Assembly: GCA_938022345.1 (NCBI GenBank)
Contig: CALIEP010000220.1
Span: 1 to 6,656, forward strand
DNA length: 6,656 nucleotides
Source: an uncultured Actinomyces sp.
Lineage (GTDB): Bacteria; Actinomycetota; Actinomycetes; Actinomycetales; Actinomycetaceae
Direction: 5' to 3'
The notes beneath the pieces are model-generated. The model saw only the letters and a program-made list of their open reading frames with translations. It was not told where the DNA came from and did not search any database. Below, piece after piece: positions 1 to 5,952 of this stretch (the first letter of the stretch is position 1; each line of letters starts with the position of its first letter). The translations under genes were made by a program, and so were the position numbers.

Positions 1-10
1 CGACTAACTA

Positions 11-211
11 TTGAGGCGTGCGGTTGAAATGTTGGTCGCCCAAATTGATGGCGAGCCCCGGAAGGAAGCCGCCGCGGAAGCTGTAGCCGCCGAAGCTGCG
101 ACGGCAGCGGAATCCGAGGCCAAGATCCGACGTCCCGTGCACGGATTGACCCTGCTTGATCCGATCTTCGTGCCCGGAAATACGGTTGTTGGTGAAGGAA
201 GAGAAAGCTGA
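11..211 (+). pseudogene. C-terminal remnant of a probable LacI-family transcriptional regulator
   Basis: About 66 codons are open, ending in TGA at 209-211. The start of the stretch, RRAVEMLVAQIDGEP, looks like the last long helix of LacI/PurR-type sugar-binding domains, where residues such as AVEML and I-x-GE recur. The end, TLLDPIFVPGNTVV, resembles the closing beta strand that usually reads like LxPxLVVRxS. Between them lies a low-complexity Ala/Glu-rich stretch (about residues 19-40) that is not typical of the family. In this frame a TAA lies at bases 5-7, so the reading frame cannot extend left. Another frame reads LTI just before (bases 4-12), which would fit the LTTI motif that precedes this helix in LacI proteins and suggests a small deletion or frameshift. 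No DNA-binding domain is in the window. I favour a pseudogene tail. The family call rests on pattern only; a spurious reading frame is possible. Confidence 0.42.
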
Positions 212-217
212 CTTCCG

Positions 218-241
218 CCCCTCACCTCCCCACCCCGCCCC
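218..241 (-). other. G-quadruplex motif in the pyrG sense strand, beyond its 3' end
   Basis: The plus strand has four runs of four C (218-221, 228-231, 233-236, 238-241), separated by 6, 1 and 1 bases. The minus strand, which is the sense strand of pyrG, therefore reads G4-N1-G4-N1-G4-N6-G4, a textbook four-tetrad quadruplex motif. It lies about 107 bases past the pyrG stop and just past the end of the convergent LacI-like remnant. If transcription of pyrG runs this far, the RNA could fold the same way and act in 3'-end formation. The motif is seen directly; the folding and any role are inferred. Confidence 0.55.
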
Positions 242-244
242 ACA

Positions 245-328
245 TCCTGGTTTAGCTCGTCGAGTCCTGACATATGAGCGTTCATAGGCCAGGAATCTGT
301 GAGCTAAACCAGGAATGACGGAGCTAAA
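245..328. repeat. Three-copy ~20-bp repeat cluster with a perfect 14-bp inverted repeat
   Basis: Bases 245-258 (TCCTGGTTTAGCTC) and 301-314 (GAGCTAAACCAGGA) are perfect reverse complements, 42 bases apart. Two 20-bp units also sit head to tail with no gap at 289-308 and 309-328. Each reads CCAGGAAT, four variable bases, then GAGCTAAA (16 of 20 identical). A third, inverted copy covers about 251-269 and matches the first direct unit at 15 of 19 positions. The cluster lies between two convergent genes. It could be the ends of a small mobile element (a MITE or IS scar), a multi-site protein-binding region, or a structured 3' region of the pyrG transcript; there is no U-tract to make it a classic terminator. 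No transposase reading frame is present. Confidence 0.6.
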
Positions 329-348
329 GCCCTCAGACCCTACACCCC

Positions 349-2055
349 TTACTTACGCCCACCGCGCGCAGCGTAGTTCTCTGCGTGACGCGCGAGTGCG
401 GCGCGAACCAGGCCCGCGAATAGCGGGTGAGCCTTCGTCGGACGCGACTTGAACTCGGGGTGCGCCTGAGTTGCCACATAGTAGGGGTGCAAGGAACGAT
501 CCAGTTCGACAAACTCGACCAGGTTTCCATCGGGTGATGTACCCGAGATGTGCAGACCAACCGATTCCAGCTGATCGCGGTAATCATTGTTCACTTCAAA
601 ACGGTGACGGTGGCGCTCTGAAATCTGGGTCTTCCCATAGGCCTCGGCAACAATAGAACCTTCTTGAAGGACCGCGGGGTATGCGCCCAATCGCATGGTT
701 CCGCCCAGATCGCCATCGCCCTCAACAATGTCGACCTGCGAATCCATGGTGTGAACAACCGGATCCGGGGTCTCGGGATCCATTTCCGTCGAGGAAGCTC
801 CAGCCAAGCCAAGCAGGTCACGCGCGGCCTCGATCACCATGCACTGCAAGCCCAAGCACAATCCCAAGGTCGGGATCTTGTGCTCGCGTGCCCAACGCAG
901 CGCACCCAACTTGCCTTCAATGCCTCGGATACCAAAACCGCCGGGGACGATGATCGCATCAACGCCACCCAGAGCCTTTTGTGCACCCTCGGGGGTTTCA
1001 CAGGTATCGGAGGCAACCCAACGCAGGTCAACGCGAGCGTTATTTGCAAAGCCACCGTGCTTCACGGCCTCGGAAACAGAAAGGTAAGCGTCGTGCAGGT
1101 CAATGTACTTACCAACCAACGCAACCTCAACGCGGTACTTCGGCGATTCAACGCGCTCAAGCAGCTCGTTCCACTCGCTCCAGTCCACGTCGCGGAAAGT
1201 CAGGCCAAGACGCTGAACAAGGAAGGCATCCAAGCCCTCGCGATGCAGCGTCGGGGGAACCTCATAGATCGAGGCCGCATCCTTACATTCGATGACAGCA
1301 TCCCGGTCGACGTCGCACATGAGTGCAACCTTGCCCTTAATTCCCTCGGGCAGCGGGCGATCCGTACGCAGCACCAGCGCATCGGGCTGAATACCGATAG
1401 AGCGCAGCGCGGCCACAGAGTGCTGGGTCGGCTTGGTCTTGAGCTCACCGGCAGCGGGAAGGAAGGGGATTAGTGCGACGTGCACAAAGGCAACATTGTC
1501 GCGGCCCAGGTCGGCGCGCACCTGACGCGCAGCCTCCAAGAAGGGCTGTGATTCGATATCGCCTACCGTGCCACCGATTTCGGTGATGATGACATCGGGG
1601 GCATTGCCTTCGGCGTCGGGCACAGCCTGGGCACGCATGACGCGCTTGATTTCATCGGTGATGTGAGGGATGACCTGGACGGTATCGCCCAGGTATTCAC
1701 CGCGGCGTTCCTTTGCAATAACCGTGGAGTACACCTGGCCGGTCGTCGCGTTCGCCGCGCCGGAGAGGTTCACGTCCAAGAAACGCTCGTAGTGGCCGAT
1801 ATCAAGGTCGGTTTCCGCGCCATCTTCAGTGACAAAAACCTCACCGTGTTGGAAGGGGTTCATCGTCCCGGGATCGACGTTGATATAGGGGTCAAGCTTT
1901 TGCATGGCGACGCTCAAACCGCGCGAACGCAGCAGACGCCCCAGCGAAGAGGCCGTCAAACCCTTACCTAAAGAAGAAACCACACCTCCGGTGATGAAGA
2001 TGTGGCGAGTAACGTTTTCCTGCGTCTCTTGGCGACGTCCATAGCTGTTTACCAT
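349..2055 (-). CDS. pyrG: CTP synthase (glutamine-hydrolysing)
   Basis: The enzyme makes CTP from UTP, ATP and glutamine, the last step of pyrimidine nucleotide synthesis, in the cytoplasm. The protein is 568 residues, normal for actinobacteria. The N-terminal synthetase domain has the P-loop-like GGVVSSLGKG (residues 23-32), the MQKLDPYINVDPGTMNP block (51-67) and TVGDIESQPFLEA (163-175). The C-terminal class I glutamine amidotransferase domain has the oxyanion region GGFGIRG (372-378), the nucleophile Cys400 in GLCLG, and His532/Glu534 in QAHPEF. All key residues are present, so the enzyme should be active. The ATG at 2053-2055 has only a weak GAG-type ribosome site about 7 bases upstream; the ~16 residues before the conserved TRHIFITGG are usual for this group. 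It starts 11 bp after the stop of the response regulator and is probably at least partly co-transcribed with it. The usual actinobacterial neighbours (recN upstream; NUDIX hydrolase and xerD downstream) are absent. Confidence 0.98.
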   Translation of the reverse strand: MVNSYGRRQETQENVTRHIFITGGVVSSLGKGLTASSLGRLLRSRGLSVAMQKLDPYINVDPGTMNPFQHGEVFVTEDGAETDLDIGHYERFLDVNLSGAANATTGQVYSTVIAKERRGEYLGDTVQVIPHITDEIKRVMRAQAVPDAEGNAPDVIITEIGGTVGDIESQPFLEAARQVRADLGRDNVAFVHVALIPFLPAAGELKTKPTQHSVAALRSIGIQPDALVLRTDRPLPEGIKGKVALMCDVDRDAVIECKDAASIYEVPPTLHREGLDAFLVQRLGLTFRDVDWSEWNELLERVESPKYRVEVALVGKYIDLHDAYLSVSEAVKHGGFANNARVDLRWVASDTCETPEGAQKALGGVDAIIVPGGFGIRGIEGKLGALRWAREHKIPTLGLCLGLQCMVIEAARDLLGLAGASSTEMDPETPDPVVHTMDSQVDIVEGDGDLGGTMRLGAYPAVLQEGSIVAEAYGKTQISERHRHRFEVNNDYRDQLESVGLHISGTSPDGNLVEFVELDRSLHPYYVATQAHPEFKSRPTKAHPLFAGLVRAALARHAENYAARGGRK

Positions 2056-2066
2056 GGAATCTCAGT

Positions 2067-2714
2067 TTACAACCACCCGTTTTCTGTTGCTACCTTGAGT
2101 GCTTCAGCTCTCGTTCGCGCGTGGGTCTTCTCCATCGCTGAGCTCACGTAGTTGCGCACCGTCCCCGCCGACAACATGAGCTCCGAGGCGACATCCTCCA
2201 CGGTCCCCCCGCTTTCAAAAGCGCGCAAAACTTCAACTTCGCGCGCGCTGAGCGGGCTTTGACCTTTGGTGAGCGCATCGACCGCGAGCGCAGGATCGAC
2301 CGTGCGCAGTCCTTGGGAAGTTCGTCGGATTGCTTCTAGGAGCTGCTCGGCCGGTGCGTCTTTGACAATGAATCAAACGGCTCCCGCGTCCAATGCGCGC
2401 TGGACGTACCCGGGGCGCCCGAAGGTCGTCACCATGAGGACTCGTGCATTCGCCCCGCGCTCTTTCAAGGCCGCGGCTGCACTGATTCCATCCATCACGG
2501 GCATTTCAACATCCATAATGACGACCAGTGTCGAGGCGGCTTTCGAAGCCTGGTCACCACGGGAATTCTCAGCGGTATATGCCTCGACTGCGGCAATGGC
2601 CTCGCGACCATCAGCGGCCTGAGCAACGACGCGCATATCGTCTTCCAAGTCAATAAGCACGCTCAAGGCACCACGAATCAAGGCCTGATCATCGGCCACA
2701 ATCACGTGAATCAT
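2067..2714 (-). pseudogene. NarL/DesR-type response regulator interrupted by an in-frame TGA
   Basis: Read through, this is a 215-codon regulator (TAA at 2067-2069). The receiver domain (about 1-120) has acidic Asp8/Asp9, the phospho-acceptor Asp68 in IMDVEMPVMDG, Thr96/Thr97, and Lys118 in FIVKDAP. A LuxR-type helix-turn-helix follows, starting LSAREVEVL at about residue 155, with LSAGTVRNYVSSAMEK as recognition helix and linker. Codon 114 is TGA (2373-2375) where the family has glycine (GAxGFxxKD); GGA to TGA is a single change. No other stop or frameshift occurs, so the lesion is recent, an error, or read through. As it stands, translation gives a 113-residue fragment without the last receiver strand and helix or the DNA-binding domain. 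The start at 2712-2714 is preferred over the ATG at 2718-2720 because an AAAGGA sits 6 bases before it. The receiver has about 15 extra residues (roughly 47-61) before Asp68. It follows its partner kinase by 50 bp. Confidence 0.88.
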
Positions 2715-2720
2715 TGGCAT

Positions 2721-2726
2721 TCCTTT
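2721..2726 (-). promoter_or_regulatory. Ribosome binding site that fixes the response regulator start
   Basis: The minus strand reads AAAGGA immediately before the ATG at 2718-2720. That leaves no spacing for that ATG but 6 bases for the second in-frame ATG at 2712-2714. The second ATG also gives the usual receiver N-terminus (MIHVIVADDQ). Translation therefore most likely begins at 2714. Confidence 0.6.
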
Positions 2727-2764
2727 TGCGCGCCAGTACTTGACTCGCCAATTCTATCTTCCTC

Positions 2765-3925
2765 TTAGGAGGATGCCCCGCGGAAAGTCAGGCGCAGTGT
2801 CCACGTATTCCCCTGGCTCCCCCACGTCATCTCCCCTTCCGAGGCCGCCCGCTCACGCAGTCCTTCCAATCCGGCTCCTCCCCCTGCCGAGGCCTCCGAA
2901 TAGCTGCGTGAATACCCGTCGTTTTCCACCAGGACCTCATCAGGAGTCAGGCGGACACTGATTGTGGAGGGACGAGCGTGGGTAATCGCGTTGGCAGTCC
3001 CCTCTCGGATGACATGTGCGGCCAAAGTTGCCCTGGGGCCGGGTGGGATTTCGCCCTGAATGTCAGCGATAAATTCGATTCCCGCTTGCTCGCATAGTTC
3101 ACGGGCCGACTCGACCTCTTCCTCGGCGGACAGGCTTCGCGAAGCGGCGATGATCCCGCGCAGATCTTCTTTTGCCTGGCGGGATAACTCCAGGGTCTGC
3201 GCAATCTGCTCACTGGCCTCGGCAATCTTTCCCACGGAAAGCAAGCGCTGGGCGAGCTCATTCTTCATGGTGATGACCGTCAGCGAGTGCCCCAATATGT
3301 CGTGAAGATCGCCGGCAAAACGCAGGCGCTCGCGCTCGCGAACCAGACTGATTGCTTGGCGTTGACGTTGTTGCTCTGAGTGGCGATTATCGAAACTGCG
3401 GCGCACGGCCAGGGTTAATCCCAAAACCATCAGCAGCGCGATGATCGCGTAGCTCAAGGCCAGCACGTCGATACTGCCAATGGGCAACAAGATGGCAATG
3501 ACTTCCCAGCCGACAAGTGCCAAGAGGCCAGGAACCACATATTTCCTGGGGGCCTGAAGGTTCCAGCCTGCAATCGAGTAGGTGATGAAAAGGGCCGAGG
3601 TGACTCGCGATGCGCCGGCGACAACCAAAACGAGTCCCAGTGCAATCACCAGGGCCAGCAGGATCCCGTGCGAGATCCACATTTTCTTGGTGATGTGCGC
3701 TCCCCATTCAGGGGTTGGATTGACGATGTAAATTGCAATATCAGCAGCAGCAACCCCAAAGGTCAGAGTGAGGATCAGCGCGATCATCCTGGGGGATTCA
3801 ACGGAAGGAATCATCCCCAAGGGAAAGGCCAAGAACACCAGGTAGGGCAGCGCCCACAACACCGCGGACAAGCGCGGGTGGCGCTGTGACCACGAGGTAT
3901 CTGTCCCCTGAGTTTTGGTGCTCAT
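2765..3925 (-). CDS. DesK-like sensor histidine kinase (HisKA_3 family)
   Basis: This is a 386-residue membrane sensor kinase that should autophosphorylate and pass the phosphate to the adjacent NarL-type regulator. The N-terminal half has about five or six hydrophobic segments (roughly 22-40, 46-67, 86-106, 108-122, 130-150, 153-173) and no large outside domain, as in DesK/LiaS-like kinases that sense the membrane or a partner transporter. The dimerisation domain carries the phospho-acceptor His208 in GDLHDILGHSLTVI. The ATPase domain shows an N-box-like REGTANAITHA (307-317), VENDG (333-337) in place of the G1 motif, and GGGAGLEGLRERA (348-360). All expected motifs are present, so it looks functional. 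An AAGGA site stands 5 bases before the ATG at 3923-3925. It lies 66 bp after the permease gene, in the same direction, which suggests one transcript. The signal it senses cannot be read from the sequence. Confidence 0.93.
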   Translation of the reverse strand: MSTKTQGTDTSWSQRHPRLSAVLWALPYLVFLAFPLGMIPSVESPRMIALILTLTFGVAAADIAIYIVNPTPEWGAHITKKMWISHGILLALVIALGLVLVVAGASRVTSALFITYSIAGWNLQAPRKYVVPGLLALVGWEVIAILLPIGSIDVLALSYAIIALLMVLGLTLAVRRSFDNRHSEQQRQRQAISLVRERERLRFAGDLHDILGHSLTVITMKNELAQRLLSVGKIAEASEQIAQTLELSRQAKEDLRGIIAASRSLSAEEEVESARELCEQAGIEFIADIQGEIPPGPRATLAAHVIREGTANAITHARPSTISVRLTPDEVLVENDGYSRSYSEASAGGGAGLEGLRERAASEGEMTWGSQGNTWTLRLTFRGASS

Positions 3926-3991
3926 TCCTGTCCTTCCCCAGTCATTGGCGATGAAAGTAGTGCGAGAGCGCGCCCGATTGCGTCAGGCGTC

Positions 3992-4792
3992 TTAGCGATC
4001 AGTGTCCCTGCGCTGTGCCCAGATCGCAAGCAGTGCCATGGGAACAAACCACGCGACCGTGGAAATCACCCATTTCCATTCGAAATAATCGAAACCGTAC
4101 AGGGGCAGCTGAGAGAGGTTGAAGAGTCCGTAGAAGGGGCTATAGGGCGCGAGCGTCTTAAAAATCGACCCCATGGAGCTGATCGGAATGAACATTCCCG
4201 CAAGGAAAGCACCCAAGACAACGACACCACTAATCACCGCGAAGGCAGTGTCTGAGCGCATGAGGAAGGCCAGCGCCAGACCAAGGGCCGCGGAAATCAC
4301 CGACGCAGCCAAGGTGATGAGCCCACTTTCAACCCAGGCCTCGGGTCTCATTCGTGCTCCGGTCGCGTATCCGAAGGTATAGGTACTGACAATCACCAGG
4401 GCGCTCATGGAAATCGCCGCGATCAAACGGGAAAAGATGAAGGCACCCGAACCCACGGGGGACAGCGCAAAAAGCCTGGAGATTCCAGAGATTCGCTCAA
4501 GTGCGACAACGGTTGCAGCCGATGCGGCAGAGATCATTACGCCGTACAGGGTCATTGACACCAAAACCGTTGCGCCAATATTTGCATTGATCGCCCACTC
4601 TTTCGAGTACTCCTGTCCTGCCCCAAACATCATGTACATGAAGATCGGAAGGATCAGCGCGAAAGCGAACATAGCGGGATTGAGAACCAGCTTCAGGAAT
4701 GACTTCCAGGTGAGAAGCCCAAATCCCTGCCAGGAACTCAGTGCCCGGCGGCTGATCCAGGGGTTTGTTGCTGCGTGAGTGTGAGTCGTCAT
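3992..4792 (-). CDS. ABC-2 type exporter permease
   Basis: This is a 266-residue integral membrane protein with about six transmembrane segments (roughly 38-57, 72-95, 117-142, 156-177, 182-203, 240-258), the fold of ABC-2 permeases such as DrrB. The segment ALERISGISRLFALSPVGSGAFIFSR (split here by its parts: ERISG near 99-103, LSPVG near 110-114) matches the family's cytoplasmic ERxxGTxxxLxxxP coupling region. It would form the channel, probably as a dimer, powered by the ATPase encoded just upstream. The ATG at 4790-4792 is preceded by AAGGA with 6-base spacing. It sits 65 bp after the ATPase gene and 66 bp before the kinase gene. The substrate is unknown; the linkage to a DesK/NarL pair suggests export of an antimicrobial, a lipid or a peptide. 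Confidence 0.92.
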   Translation of the reverse strand: MTTHTHAATNPWISRRALSSWQGFGLLTWKSFLKLVLNPAMFAFALILPIFMYMMFGAGQEYSKEWAINANIGATVLVSMTLYGVMISAASAATVVALERISGISRLFALSPVGSGAFIFSRLIAAISMSALVIVSTYTFGYATGARMRPEAWVESGLITLAASVISAALGLALAFLMRSDTAFAVISGVVVLGAFLAGMFIPISSMGSIFKTLAPYSPFYGLFNLSQLPLYGFDYFEWKWVISTVAWFVPMALLAIWAQRRDTDR

Positions 4793-4857
4793 TGTGAATC
4801 CTTAGAGAAGAGGTGCGAGGTGGCCAAAGTGAAAGACAGGACTTCGTGCCCTGCGTT

Positions 4858-5844
4858 CTACTGCGTGAGCTCGGCGAAAATATCCTCGAGGCTCGAGAAA
4901 ACAACCTCGAATTCGCATGCCTGGGGAATAGCGACAATGTGTCGAGCCGCCTCGTCAGAGAAGGTCGTGTGGAACTCCACGCGTAGCCAATGATCGGTAG
5001 CCAAGTCCTCTTCGCCTAAGGAAGCGGAGGCGGAATCGGGGGAATCAACCTCGGCAATATCGGAAAGCTCCCACACTGTCCCAAGCTCAGCCGCACGCGC
5101 GGCCAGTCCTGCACGCACACCCTCAAGAGAGGAAGCAGGGATAGAGAAGGCCAGGCGCGTCGCCGAGTGCGCTCGGCGGATTTCTTCGGTGGGGGCGTCG
5201 GCGCTCACGCGGCCCGCATTGACGATGACCGTACGCTGAGCGTAGTCCTGCGCCTCGGCAAGGTAGTGGGTGGCGAAAAGGATCGTCTTGCCTTTCGAGG
5301 CCTGGGTACTCATGAGATCCCAGAACTCCTTGCGCATGGTGACGTCCATTCCGGCGGTCGGTTCGTCGAGAATGATAAGTTCTGGGTCAGGAATTAGCGC
5401 CATTGCTAGGCGAACGCGTTTCTGCTCACCACCGGATAGCTTGCGGATTTTGCGGCTAAGAAGGTGTCGAAGGTGGGTTTCTTCGACAAGGGGGTCAATG
5501 GACTCGGTGCGCTTGTAGACGCGCGAGAAGAGTTTGAGGATTTCTGCGACGCTATAGTCCCCAGGAAGCGAACCCGATTGAAGAACGACACCGATCAAGC
5601 CGCGGCGGATTGCTTCTTTGGCACTCATGCCGAAAACTTCAACACTTCCGCTATCTGCTTGTTGAAGGCCAAGAATGATGTCAATTGTTGTGCTTTTTCC
5701 AGCGCCATTTCGGCCAAGGAAAGCAACGATTTCACCGGAATCAACGCGCAGGTTCATGCCCTTGAGCGCGTGCACATTCCCGTAGGTCTTCACCAGGTCT
5801 TTCGCAAGGATCACTGGGGTCGTGGTTTGAGTGTCCGTGTTCAT
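4858..5844 (-). CDS. ABC exporter ATP-binding protein (DrrA/CcmA-like)
   Basis: A 328-residue ATPase that should drive the neighbouring permease. Walker A is GRNGAGKST (44-52), the Q-loop is at Gln89, the signature is LSGGEQKR (136-143), Walker B is LIILDEP (156-162) and the switch His is 193 in FATHY; all are intact. Residues from about 220 form a C-terminal extension of roughly 100 residues, ending in SSLEDIFAELTQ, which matches the SLEDxFxxLT ending of drug-exporter ATPases of the DrrA group. Part of this extension (about 267-285) is Ser/Asp/Glu-rich and likely a flexible loop. The start at 5842-5844 is bounded by an in-frame TAA two codons upstream; no good ribosome site is visible, so the first gene of this operon may be weakly translated or leaderless. 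It heads the minus-strand operon and diverges from the acetyltransferase gene. Confidence 0.95.
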   Translation of the reverse strand: MNTDTQTTTPVILAKDLVKTYGNVHALKGMNLRVDSGEIVAFLGRNGAGKSTTIDIILGLQQADSGSVEVFGMSAKEAIRRGLIGVVLQSGSLPGDYSVAEILKLFSRVYKRTESIDPLVEETHLRHLLSRKIRKLSGGEQKRVRLAMALIPDPELIILDEPTAGMDVTMRKEFWDLMSTQASKGKTILFATHYLAEAQDYAQRTVIVNAGRVSADAPTEEIRRAHSATRLAFSIPASSLEGVRAGLAARAAELGTVWELSDIAEVDSPDSASASLGEEDLATDHWLRVEFHTTFSDEAARHIVAIPQACEFEVVFSSLEDIFAELTQ

Positions 5845-5871
5845 GCTTTAAGTCAAGCCTGTGAGGGACAT

Positions 5872-5885
5872 CGACAACAGTGTCG
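5872..5885. promoter_or_regulatory. Weak second dyad upstream of the ABC operon
   Basis: CGACA and TGTCG form 5-bp arms around four bases (ACAG). The site lies 28-41 bases before the ATPase start and shares the GACA...TGTC core with the larger palindrome at 5902-5917, though with a different spacing (4 instead of 2). It could be a secondary operator or chance. Confidence 0.25.
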
Positions 5886-5901
5886 TTTTTACGAAGTTTC
5901 A

Positions 5902-5917
5902 CATGACAATTGTCATG
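5902..5917. promoter_or_regulatory. Perfect 16-bp palindrome, probable operator
   Basis: CATGACAATTGTCATG is identical on both strands. It lies 58-73 bases before the ABC ATPase start and 36-51 bases before the acetyltransferase GTG, in the 108-bp divergent gap. A dyad of this size in such a place is typical of a dimeric regulator's site; NarL/DesR-type regulators usually bind imperfect or perfect dyads upstream of the transporter they control. The cognate regulator in this window is the obvious candidate, but a binding match has not been shown. Confidence 0.6.
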
Positions 5918-5940
5918 AGGCAGCCGATGCGGGTGAAATT

Positions 5941-5946
5941 TAGTAT
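5941..5946 (+). promoter_or_regulatory. -10 element of a probable leaderless promoter for the acetyltransferase
   Basis: TAGTAT fits TANNNT and ends 6 bases before the GTG start at 5953. That spacing would put the transcription start at or next to the start codon, an arrangement common in actinobacteria. GGAAGG directly abuts the GTG, too close to serve it as a ribosome site. No good -35 is visible; the palindrome ends 23 bases upstream of this element. Confidence 0.5.
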
Positions 5947-5952
5947 GGAAGG

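Noticed and set aside
4..285. Minus-strand open frame of about 93 codons at the left edge
   Set aside because: Its translation is low-complexity Ser/Ala-rich with no family resemblance, and it runs across the C-rich tract and into the repeat cluster. The plus-strand LacI-like reading is more convincing.
664..1473. Plus-strand open frame of about 270 codons opposite pyrG
   Set aside because: It lies wholly antisense to a certain CTP synthase gene. Its translation has no recognisable motif, and long antisense frames are expected in GC-rich coding DNA.
2373..2375. TGA read as glycine by a changed genetic code, as in some candidate phyla (SR1/Gracilibacteria)
   Set aside because: The position is a glycine and the intact genes here end in TAA or TAG, which made the idea worth testing. 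But only one internal TGA occurs among more than a hundred glycine codons, the other genes are full length under the standard code, and the content is actinobacterial.
2373..2375. Selenocysteine insertion at the regulator's TGA
   Set aside because: The family has glycine here, not cysteine, there is no redox role, and no obvious insertion hairpin follows.
2266..2622. Plus-strand open frame of about 118 codons opposite the response regulator
   Set aside because: It is antisense to the clear receiver and linker of the regulator, and its Ala/Ser-rich composition mirrors the sense gene.
5902..5923. -35 element for either divergent promoter inside the palindrome (ATGACA or TTGTCA)
   Set aside because: Neither word has a fitting -10 hexamer at 16-18 bases on either strand, so I do not assign it a -35 role.
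5464..5943. Plus-strand open frame of about 159 codons across the ABC ATPase start and the divergent promoter
   Set aside because: It is antisense to Walker A and the N-terminus of a certain ATPase, shows no domain, and would run through the palindrome.
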